From positions 1 to 20,738 of the forward strand of contig DSAV01000258.1 in the NCBI GenBank assembly GCA_011046295.1: a stretch of DNA of 20,738 nt. The letters run 5' to 3'. This document shows, piece by piece, positions 1-6,016 of this stretch; within the stretch, counting starts at the first letter, position 1, and every line of letters starts with the position of its first letter. The position numbers and the translations under genes are program-made. Source of the stretch: Deltaproteobacteria bacterium (GTDB taxonomy: Bacteria > Desulfobacterota > Syntrophia > Syntrophales > Smithellaceae). Under the pieces are notes generated by a model. That model had not been told where the DNA came from and ran no database searches. It saw only the letters and a list, made by a program, of their open reading frames with translations.

Positions 1-18
1 CTTAGCCTGGGGACTCAT
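1..18 (-). CDS. 5' end of an unidentified minus-strand gene (first 6 codons)
   Basis: An ATG lies on the minus strand at 18-16 and opens the peptide MSPQAK before the window edge. A textbook Shine-Dalgarno, GGAGG at 30-26 (minus strand), sits 7 nt upstream. Further upstream are a structured two-repeat leader and a candidate promoter at 172-143. Six residues are too few to identify the product. The ribosome binding site, leader and promoter in the right order make a real start likely. Confidence 0.6.
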
Positions 19-30
19 ATAAAAACCTCC

Positions 31-127
31 GTTTCCGATTCTCTTCTCGGTAACATCGGTTTTTGAGGCAACGAACCTCTTTTATCAACCCCTTCGGTAA
101 CATTTTATTTGAGGCAATTCGCACCTG
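31..127 (-). promoter_or_regulatory. Two-copy imperfect tandem repeat in the leader of the left-edge gene; candidate cis-regulatory RNA
   Basis: Two units, about 46-47 nt apart, share CGGTAACAT (plus strand 48-56 and 95-103) and GAGGCAA (65-71 and 111-117). Read as minus-strand RNA, each unit opens with a small hairpin (AGGUG/UGCCU at 126-112 and GAGGU/GCCUC at 79-65), followed by an A-rich stretch and GUUACCGA. In the second unit GUUACCGA (54-47) can pair with UCGGAAAC (38-31), giving 7 bp with one A-A mismatch and an 8-nt loop. That hairpin ends directly before the Shine-Dalgarno GGAGG. A competing CCGAU/AUCGG pairing (59-55 with 39-35) uses the same 3' arm. I do not recognise a known riboswitch class. 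The repeats are seen directly; a regulatory role is inferred. Confidence 0.45.
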
Positions 128-142
128 TTTTTTCTATTGAAT

Positions 143-172
143 ATTTTATTATTATTGTGTAATCTGTGACAA
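143..172 (-). promoter_or_regulatory. Candidate sigma70-type promoter for the left-edge minus-strand gene
   Basis: TTGTCA (172-167) and TAAAAT (148-143) on the minus strand are separated by 18 nt. Transcription would start near 136, so both leader repeats would be in the RNA. The site overlaps the candidate plus-strand promoter at 152-180. Confidence 0.4.
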
Positions 173-180
173 AATATAGT
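152..180 (+). promoter_or_regulatory. Weak candidate promoter for the lipoprotein gene
   Basis: A TATAGT -10 box (175-180) stands 17 nt after a poor -35 (TTATTG, 152-157). It overlaps the divergent minus-strand candidate, so the two promoters may compete. Confidence 0.3.
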
Positions 181-241
181 TTTTGAGTCAGCCGGTTTTA
201 AAATATTTGCGAAGCAGATTGCAACGCAAGGAGGGCGTTTT

Positions 242-1000
242 ATGAAAGTCTTTTGTCGGATATTTATTTTTCTCTTGATAAGTATGTTCTTATTTGGATG
301 CGCCAAAAAAGAAGGTCTTGTGGAAGGAACGGTTGTGGACGGTCAAAACGAGCCATTATCGGGAGTAACCGTTATTTTTAACCCTGTTTCTCCGGCTCCG
401 GGGGCAGCGCTGCCGCAAGCCAGAACAAATGCTAACGGAACATTCAAAATCGCCGGACTCGCACCTGGTTCCGAATTCATCATTACTTTGGAATCCGATA
501 CATGGACAACACTGGCGACAAGAAAAATCAAGACGCCGAGCGGAGGAAAAGCACTTACCCTGGACACTCCGATAGCCGTCCGTTTTCAATTATTGGCCAA
601 CGGCACTGTTGCCGATACGAAAACCGGTTTGCAGTGGCTTATTTACGCGGCAACAGACATAAGCGCCGGCAATGTGATAAATACGGTGAAAAAACTTGAC
701 ACGGGCGGTTATAACGACTGGCGCCTGCCCACAAAAACGGAAATCCAGAGTTTGCGGGATCCGACAACCTCTGCCTACACGGAAGAACCAAAAATATCCT
801 TAAACGCCTGCTGTGTGTGGACAGCCGAAATAAATTCAGACATAATTGAATGGGACTTTTTCATTGACGACGGCAATGATTTGTGGAAATCAAGCCAAAT
901 GCCGGTGAATGACAGAGTCGTGGTAGTAAGAACTTTCGGCGCTCCTCCTGCAGCGCAGGCAGCTACCATAGTGGTTCCCTCATCACCTACATCACCCTAG
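242..1000 (+). CDS. Lipoprotein with carboxypeptidase-regulatory-like and DUF1566 (Lcl-type) domains
   Basis: A 252-residue protein probably anchored to the outside of a membrane; its function is unknown. The N-terminus is a lipoprotein signal peptide with lipobox L17-F18-G19-C20, so mature protein should start at lipidated Cys20. Residues about 27-95 (EGTVVDGQNEPLSGVTV..., then TNANGTFKIAGLAPG) look like a carboxypeptidase regulatory-like beta-sandwich repeat. Residues about 113-232 carry the DUF1566/Lcl C-terminal signature: NGTVADTKTGLQWL, then GGYNDWRLPTKTEIQSL, and a Trp-rich end. The tail is rich in Pro, Ala and Ser. The start is supported by AAGGAGG (228-234) 7 nt before the ATG. The gene stands alone between the divergent left-edge gene and a hairpin at 1054-1081. 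DUF1566 proteins are common secreted proteins of uncertain role, so I assign no reaction. Confidence 0.85.
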   Translation: MKVFCRIFIFLLISMFLFGCAKKEGLVEGTVVDGQNEPLSGVTVIFNPVSPAPGAALPQARTNANGTFKIAGLAPGSEFIITLESDTWTTLATRKIKTPSGGKALTLDTPIAVRFQLLANGTVADTKTGLQWLIYAATDISAGNVINTVKKLDTGGYNDWRLPTKTEIQSLRDPTTSAYTEEPKISLNACCVWTAEINSDIIEWDFFIDDGNDLWKSSQMPVNDRVVVVRTFGAPPAAQAATIVVPSSPTSP

Positions 1001-1053
1001 CCAAACACTCTAGGGCATGCACATCTGAACTTGCCTGCTGACCTATACCCCAA

Positions 1054-1081
1054 CGCTCCCGGCGCTTTCTCGCCGGGAGCG
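1054..1081 (+). terminator. GC-rich hairpin between convergent genes
   Basis: A perfect 11-bp inverted repeat (1054-1064 with 1071-1081) encloses a 6-nt loop, 54 nt after the lipoprotein stop. The sequence after the stem on the plus strand is AT-rich but has no U tract, and the minus side also lacks one. It probably ends or protects transcripts of the lipoprotein gene. It may also serve the opposing gene that ends at 1167. Confidence 0.5.
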
Positions 1082-1166
1082 CACAAAAATTATATTATTC
1101 GTTATCTGGATATAAAAGCAACGCGAGCGGAAAATAATCTGTAAGAGAAAAATCAATTCAGCCTGT

Positions 1167-1601
1167 CTACTTTGATGCTGCCCTTTTGTTTTTGAAAAGA
1201 TATTTAATGTCATCTTGCAGAAGATACCAGATAATCACCAAGTCAATTCCTATACTGACAACAGTTAGTAAAACCGTACCTGATGTTATTTCTTCTCCAG
1301 GAAGCTTTAAAGAGATGAGATTAAGCGGTATTGCTATCGCGCATATAACAATGGCAAGCTTTCTCCCCCAATCAATTAACACGAACAGGCCATAACAGGC
1401 AACAAACGAGACAACACTGAGAAACAAAGTTACGGCTGCCATTAATGTTAGCCACTCCGGCATTATTAAACCCGGCGCGAATAATATAATAATACTTATT
1501 AAGAAGGCCAGCAACCCGTTCACAACACCGAAATATATAGCAGTAAGTGTTATTCCCGGCGGTTTTGTCTGTTTTGCTCGATTTTCAATTTGATTTATCA
1601 C
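1167..1601 (-). CDS. Small integral membrane protein, about four helices, unknown function
   Basis: A 144-residue protein with a short polar N-terminus (INQIENRAKQTKPPG) and about four hydrophobic segments near residues 17-45, 50-75, 78-100 and 105-128. It ends in a basic tail (KYLFKNKRAASK), which would lie in the cytoplasm by the positive-inside rule. The start codon is GTG at 1601; no better start exists before the first helix, and only a weak GGA-type ribosome binding sequence precedes it. It lies 68 nt downstream of the tRNA-Pro gene on the same strand. I see no convincing promoter or terminator in between, so read-through from the amidase-rph-rdgB-tRNA unit is possible. I do not recognise the family. 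Confidence 0.65.
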   Translation of the reverse strand: MINQIENRAKQTKPPGITLTAIYFGVVNGLLAFLISIIILFAPGLIMPEWLTLMAAVTLFLSVVSFVACYGLFVLIDWGRKLAIVICAIAIPLNLISLKLPGEEITSGTVLLTVVSIGIDLVIIWYLLQDDIKYLFKNKRAASK

Positions 1602-1669
1602 TTACTAATTTCCGTTTTTAGGCTTGTTCATATTTACGCGATGGGTAATACGTATTCTCATGACATAAC

Positions 1670-1746
1670 TGGTCGGGGCGGCAGGATTTGAACCTGCGAC
1701 ATCCTGCTCCCAAAGCAGGCGCGCTACCAGGCTGCGCTACGCCCCG
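1670..1746 (-). tRNA. tRNA-Pro (anticodon TGG), CCA encoded
   Basis: The minus strand folds as a complete 77-nt cloverleaf. The 7-bp acceptor stem is CGGGGCG (1746-1740) with CGCCCCG (1680-1674). The anticodon stem is CCTGC/GCAGG around the loop TTTGGGA, giving anticodon TGG. The T arm contains GGTTCAAATCC. The discriminator A (1673) is followed by genome-encoded CCA (1672-1670). The 5' end is 3 nt after the rdgB stop codon, so the tRNA is almost certainly released from an mRNA-tRNA co-transcript by RNase P. Confidence 0.97.
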
Positions 1747-1749
1747 TCA

Positions 1750-2349
1750 TTATTTTTTTTCTAATTCTATTTTCAGTCCTTTTCTGAGCAGAGCAAACGC
1801 CTGTCCCCGGTGGCTTATTTCATTCTTGATTTCCGGCGGCAGTTCGGCCGCCGTCATCTGCAAATCAGGCACCATAAATATCGGGTCATAACCGAACCCG
1901 TTTTCCCCGCGCGGCGCGTCAACAATTACGCCTCGCCAGGATGCTTCATAATGCTTATATTTCCCATCCGGATCACACAACACCAGCGCGCAGAAGAAAG
2001 ACGCTTTTCTTTTCTGGGGAGGAATGCCCTTTAATTTTACCAGCAACTTGCGGTTATTGTCATCATCAGTGGCGTTTATTCCGGCATAACGCGCGGACTT
2101 TATACCTGGCTCGCCCCCTAGTATGTCCACCTGCAAACCGGAATCATCAGCCAGTACTTTTTCTTTTGTGAATACGGATATTGTCCGGGCTTTTTTCAGC
2201 GCGTTTTCCAGAAAAGTAGCGCCGTCTTCGACAATTTCCGGCACATTATCATAATCGCTCAAAGAAAAGAGCTCAACATCAATGCCCTGCAGCATTTCTT
2301 TTACTTCTTTTACCTTTCCTTTGTTTCGCGTGGCGAATACAATTTTCAT
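1750..2349 (-). CDS. rdgB: RdgB/HAM1-type XTP/dITP diphosphatase
   Basis: This 199-residue house-cleaning enzyme hydrolyses non-canonical purine triphosphates (dITP, XTP) to monophosphate and pyrophosphate, keeping them out of DNA and RNA. Family motifs are all present: the N-terminal TRNKGK substrate loop (residues 7-12), ADDSGL with catalytic Asp69 (67-72), GENGFGYDPIF (148-158) and ISHRGQA near the C-terminus (178-184). The length is typical. Its ATG shares one base with the TGA stop of rph, so translation is probably coupled. The TAA stop (1752-1750) is 3 nt before the tRNA-Pro gene, so the tRNA must be processed from the mRNA 3' end. An rph-rdgB pair is a common bacterial arrangement. 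Confidence 0.96.
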   Translation of the reverse strand: MKIVFATRNKGKVKEVKEMLQGIDVELFSLSDYDNVPEIVEDGATFLENALKKARTISVFTKEKVLADDSGLQVDILGGEPGIKSARYAGINATDDDNNRKLLVKLKGIPPQKRKASFFCALVLCDPDGKYKHYEASWRGVIVDAPRGENGFGYDPIFMVPDLQMTAAELPPEIKNEISHRGQAFALLRKGLKIELEKK

Positions 2350-3077
2350 CAGCGTAATTCACCGATAATTTCTTTTTGCTTATCAATCAGCGAAGCTATG
2401 CCTTTTTCCGCCAATCCGGCCATGCCCTCCATTTGTTCTTTAGTGAAGGGAAAACGCTCGGCGGTACCCTGAACTTCGACAAACAGTCCGGAGCCGGTCA
2501 TAACATAATTCATATCGACATCGGCTCTGGCATCCTCTTCGTATTCCAAATCCAGCAGTATTTGCCCATCAATAATTCCCACACTAATGGCCGAAACAAA
2601 GTCTCCTGCGGGAATTCTGTCAATCACTCCTTCCCGCTTTAATTTCTTGAACAATTCAACCAGCGCGACAAATCCTCCGGTTATGGAAGCAGTCCTGGTT
2701 CCGCCATCTGCCTGAATGACATCGCAGTCCACATAAATCGTTTTCTCGCCGAAAGAAGACATATCACAAACGGCGCGCAATGACCTGCCGATTAATCTTT
2801 GGATTTCGTGCGTCCTTCCGCCAACTCTTCCCCGCGTGGATTCTCTGGGCGTTCTCGTCTGTGTGGAAGCAGGCAGCATTGAATATTCCGCCGTAATCCA
2901 TCCTTGTCCGGTATTCTTCAGGAAAGGTGCGGGTTTGTCTTCCAAAGAAGCCGAACAGAGAACCTTTGTGTTTCCGAACTCGACCAGTGCAGAACCGGCG
3001 GCGCTTTTCAGATAATTTACCCTTATACTGATAGGTCTGAGTTCATCGTATTTTCTGCCTGAAACTCTTTCTACCAT
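2349..3077 (-). CDS. rph: Ribonuclease PH
   Basis: This 242-residue phosphorolytic 3'-to-5' exoribonuclease trims the 3' ends of tRNA precursors using inorganic phosphate. The sequence runs R-x-DELRPI near the start, then TRGRVGGRTHEIQRLIGRSLRA (81-102, phosphate-binding Arg region), DVIQADGGTRTASITGG (119-135) and DLEYEEDARADVDMN (176-190) with the conserved catalytic acidic residues. The length matches complete RNase PH. The start is 3 nt after the amidase stop, with an AGGTGA ribosome binding sequence inside the end of the amidase gene. Co-transcription with a tRNA gene is fitting for a tRNA 3'-end processing enzyme, although this tRNA already encodes its CCA. Confidence 0.97.
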   Translation of the reverse strand: MVERVSGRKYDELRPISIRVNYLKSAAGSALVEFGNTKVLCSASLEDKPAPFLKNTGQGWITAEYSMLPASTQTRTPRESTRGRVGGRTHEIQRLIGRSLRAVCDMSSFGEKTIYVDCDVIQADGGTRTASITGGFVALVELFKKLKREGVIDRIPAGDFVSAISVGIIDGQILLDLEYEEDARADVDMNYVMTGSGLFVEVQGTAERFPFTKEQMEGMAGLAEKGIASLIDKQKEIIGELR

Positions 3078-3080
3078 CGG

Positions 3081-3755
3081 TCACCTGAAATACGTAATAA
3101 TGCTTTTTGACAAAGCTTGGGCAATTTCCGCCTGTGATTTTGATGACAGCAACTTCCTTCTGTCGGCGCGATTGGAGCCGAAACCGATTTCTACAACCAA
3201 AGCCGGAGTGTGCAACCCATCGAACATCGGCAATTCGGCTTCTCTGAGCCCTCTGCCTTTACGGGGAAATATCGCATCAAGGTTTCTTTGAATAAGATGA
3301 GACATTTTTACGGATTCATTAAGACTTCTTATTTTTCGCTGATCGGAGTTTTTTAAATCCTCACCAAAACCCGGATAATACAGTTCAAAGCCGGAGGCAT
3401 TTCTTCCAAATCCGGAATTGATGTGAATAATCAACACGAAATCAGCTTTAACTTCATTTGCAATTTTTTTCCGGCTTTCCTTTGATAAATCCGAGTCATC
3501 ATCCCTTGTTAAAACAGTTTTTATATTACTTTCCTTGGATAGTTCTTCTTTAATGGCCAGCGCCAATTCCAGAGTTATATCTTTTTCACTGATTTTTTCA
3601 GTTATTTTAACGCCTTTATCGCTACCACCATGCGCGGCATCAATAACCAGCGTATATTTTTTATCCGCCGCCTCCAACGAGCTTACGTGACAGATAAAAA
3701 AAACAAGCGCCAAAGGCGCGACGATCATTATTAATTTTTTTATCTTACGAATCAT
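3081..3755 (-). CDS. N-acetylmuramoyl-L-alanine amidase (Amidase_3), minimal exported form
   Basis: A 224-residue exported zinc amidase predicted to cleave the bond between N-acetylmuramic acid and L-alanine in peptidoglycan. A signal peptide covers about residues 1-30 (basic start, hydrophobic core 8-22, then SSLEAA). The catalytic domain follows with VIDAAHGGSDKG (zinc ligand His42), Glu57 in SEKD, IIHINSG (His111) and VVEIGFGSN (catalytic Glu189). There is no AMIN, SPOR or LysM domain, so it lacks the usual targeting modules of AmiA/B/C. AGGTGA precedes the ATG, and a strong promoter lies at 3782-3809. It heads the transcription unit with rph, rdgB and tRNA-Pro. Confidence 0.92.
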   Translation of the reverse strand: MIRKIKKLIMIVAPLALVFFICHVSSLEAADKKYTLVIDAAHGGSDKGVKITEKISEKDITLELALAIKEELSKESNIKTVLTRDDDSDLSKESRKKIANEVKADFVLIIHINSGFGRNASGFELYYPGFGEDLKNSDQRKIRSLNESVKMSHLIQRNLDAIFPRKGRGLREAELPMFDGLHTPALVVEIGFGSNRADRRKLLSSKSQAEIAQALSKSIITYFR

Positions 3756-3781
3756 AAATTCACCTGATTAAATTTTGCATG

Positions 3782-3809
3782 CTTATAGCAGAGTAATAAG
3801 GTTTGTCAA
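3782..3809 (-). promoter_or_regulatory. Strong sigma70-type promoter for the amidase-rph-rdgB-tRNA unit
   Basis: A perfect TTGACA -35 (3809-3804) and a TATAAG -10 (3787-3782) on the minus strand are separated by 16 nt, about 27 nt upstream of the amidase ATG. I see no clear terminator between the rel stop codon and this promoter, so read-through from rel is also possible. Confidence 0.7.
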
Positions 3810-3840
3810 TAAGCAAAGTGAATTAGCCAGCCTAATGTTT

Positions 3841-5985
3841 CTATTTCTTCAGACGCTCAACGGATTTGACAAACTTCAATTTTCTTATAGTCGCCAATAT
3901 CTGGCTGAGTTGTTTCAAGCCGCTTACATCAATTATGAAATTACAGCTGGCAAGCATCTCCGTCGTATCAACCACAGCATGTCTTATATTTACGTCAAAA
4001 GAAGAAATAACAGAGCTAACCTCTGTCAAAACTCCTTTTTTGTCATCGCAAACAACCTTGATATGTGCGGGATAAGCATTTTTCTCGCTCATGTTCCAGT
4101 CGACATCAACAATTCTATCCGCGTCCAGCCTCTCAAGATGAACACAGCTGTTTGCATGAACGGTAATGCCTCTTCCACGTGAAATATAACCGGATATATC
4201 ATCCCCCGGAATAGGATTGCAGCATTTGGCAAATTTAACCATCACATTGTCAATTCCCGGCAGAACTATGCCCAGTGAAGGGTCAGCAGTGGTCTTTTTC
4301 TTTTTTGCCGGCTGGCTCACCTGCTCTGATATTTCCGCTGATTCCACAGCCAGAAAATGATTAACTATTTGCCTCGGCGAAACCCTGCCGAAACCAACCT
4401 GAGATATCAAATCTTCCAGATTGTTTACGGAATATTCCTTGAAGATTTTTTTTATTTCGTCGGATTTAACGTAACTTGCAAACTTCAAATTATGCCTTTT
4501 GAATTCCTTTTCCAGCAAATCACGTCCCAGAGCCAGACTGCTTTTTTTCTCTTCCGTGTTAATCCAGTTTCTGATTTTAGAAATGGCTCTGCTTGTCACA
4601 ACATATTTGAGCCAATCCTTGCTGGGATGATGGCCCGCCTGCGTTATTATTTCCACCCGGTCGCCGTTTTGTAATTTGTACTTTAATGGAACTATATTTC
4701 TATTGACTTTCGCACCTATGCACTGATGTCCGATATCCGTATGAATACTATAGGCGAAATCGATAGGAGTGGCGCCTTTGGGAAAGGACTTTACGTCCCC
4801 GTGCGGCGTGAAAACATAAACCTCTTCCGGAAACAGTGCCAGCTTCAAATTGGACATGAATGCTTTTGGATTTTTTATATCCTGTTGAAATTCTAGCACT
4901 TCTCTCAGTCTTTTTATCTGGTTTTCTTCATCATCCTTATAAGCACGTCCTTCTTTATAGCGCCAGTGGGCGGCAATGCCCTTTTCCGCCCATTCGTGCA
5001 TCGCCCTTGTACGGATTTGCACCTCCAGTCTTTCGCCGTAGGGACCGATGACCGTAGTGTGCAATGATTGATAATTATTGGCTTTGGGCATCGCGATATA
5101 ATCCTTGAATCTTCCGGGAACAGGCTTCCACAGAGAATGCACGACGCTGAGAGTTTCGTAACAGCTTTTTTCCTGATCCGATTTAAGGATAATGCGAAAG
5201 GCGATTAAATCATAAACCTCGTCAAAATTAAGATGCTGTTCATGCATTTTTTTATAAATTCCGTAAAGATGTTTCGCCCGTCCTTCGACTACGCCCTCAA
5301 TGCCAAACTTCCTGAGTTCGTCGGATATAACTTTTTTCACTTCTTCAGTGTACTTGTTACGCGATTCATTCGATTTAACCACGCGCATGGACAGTTCATT
5401 ATAAGCGTCAGGGGAAAGATATTGAAAAGACAAATCCTCTAATTCCGTTTTCATCCAATTGATTCCCAGCCTGTTGGCGAGGGGCGCGTAAACATCTATG
5501 GTTTCACGGGCTATGTAAACTCTCTTTTCCGGAGGATGATACTGCAATGTTCTCATATTGTGAATACGGTCAGCCAAACGTACTAGCAAAATACGTATAT
5601 CATTGGACATCGCCAAAATCATTTTGCGGAAATTCTCCGCCTGTCTTTCTTCCTGGGAGCGAAAGGAAATCCGGCTTAGCTTGGTCAACCCGTTGACCAA
5701 AAAGGCCACATCCTTACCGAATTCTTCTTCTACCTGCTGGGCGGTACTTAAAGTGTCTTCGACGGTGTCATGAAGCAATCCGCTGATAACCGTGGCCGCA
5801 TCCATTTTCATACCCGCCAATATCCCCGCTACTTCCATCGGATGCGTCAGATAAGGCTCACCGGATAACCTTACCTGTCCCTGATGCACTGTAGCCGAAA
5901 AAACGTAGGCTTTCTTAATCATCTCCTGTTCTTCCGATGACAGGTAGGATTGTGTTTTATCAAGTATGTCTGTGATGCGCAGCAT
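3841..5985 (-). CDS. rel: Bifunctional (p)ppGpp synthetase/hydrolase, long Rel/SpoT type
   Basis: A full-length 714-residue stringent-response enzyme that makes and degrades (p)ppGpp. The N-terminal hydrolase HD domain looks intact: THP with His48, LLHDTVEDT with His72-Asp73 (71-78) and ADRIHNMR (138-145). The synthetase domain follows (about 235-346) with RAKHLYGIYKKM, GRFKDYIAMPKANNYQSLHT and EVQIRTRAMHEWAEKGIAAHW. The R-F-K-D at 292-295 is the RXKD form seen in bifunctional enzymes, as opposed to the EXDD form of synthetase-only RelA. A TGS domain (about 389-448), a conserved-Cys domain (KFAKCCNPIPGD) and a C-terminal ACT domain complete it. It lies 31 nt after proS and is the last gene of ispG-proS-rel. 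Confidence 0.97.
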   Translation of the reverse strand: MLRITDILDKTQSYLSSEEQEMIKKAYVFSATVHQGQVRLSGEPYLTHPMEVAGILAGMKMDAATVISGLLHDTVEDTLSTAQQVEEEFGKDVAFLVNGLTKLSRISFRSQEERQAENFRKMILAMSNDIRILLVRLADRIHNMRTLQYHPPEKRVYIARETIDVYAPLANRLGINWMKTELEDLSFQYLSPDAYNELSMRVVKSNESRNKYTEEVKKVISDELRKFGIEGVVEGRAKHLYGIYKKMHEQHLNFDEVYDLIAFRIILKSDQEKSCYETLSVVHSLWKPVPGRFKDYIAMPKANNYQSLHTTVIGPYGERLEVQIRTRAMHEWAEKGIAAHWRYKEGRAYKDDEENQIKRLREVLEFQQDIKNPKAFMSNLKLALFPEEVYVFTPHGDVKSFPKGATPIDFAYSIHTDIGHQCIGAKVNRNIVPLKYKLQNGDRVEIITQAGHHPSKDWLKYVVTSRAISKIRNWINTEEKKSSLALGRDLLEKEFKRHNLKFASYVKSDEIKKIFKEYSVNNLEDLISQVGFGRVSPRQIVNHFLAVESAEISEQVSQPAKKKKTTADPSLGIVLPGIDNVMVKFAKCCNPIPGDDISGYISRGRGITVHANSCVHLERLDADRIVDVDWNMSEKNAYPAHIKVVCDDKKGVLTEVSSVISSFDVNIRHAVVDTTEMLASCNFIIDVSGLKQLSQILATIRKLKFVKSVERLKK

Positions 5986-6016
5986 TATTAGTCCCGATTA
6001 AGCTGAATTGCTTAAA

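Noticed and set aside
31..127. Glycine, preQ1-I or c-di-GMP (GEMM) riboswitch in the left-edge leader
   Set aside because: Fragments look similar (ACCGAAGGGG, AGAGGUUC, GUUACCGAUG), but the rest of each consensus is absent: no CUCUCAGG-AAAAGGAC for glycine, no preQ1 loop and pseudoknot tail, no GGACGCAAAGCC for GEMM.
1647..1746. Integrase attachment site at the tRNA-Pro 3' end
   Set aside because: No repeated tRNA fragment, integrase or mobile gene is visible. The only oddity is a 10-bp palindrome AATACGTATT at 1647-1656.
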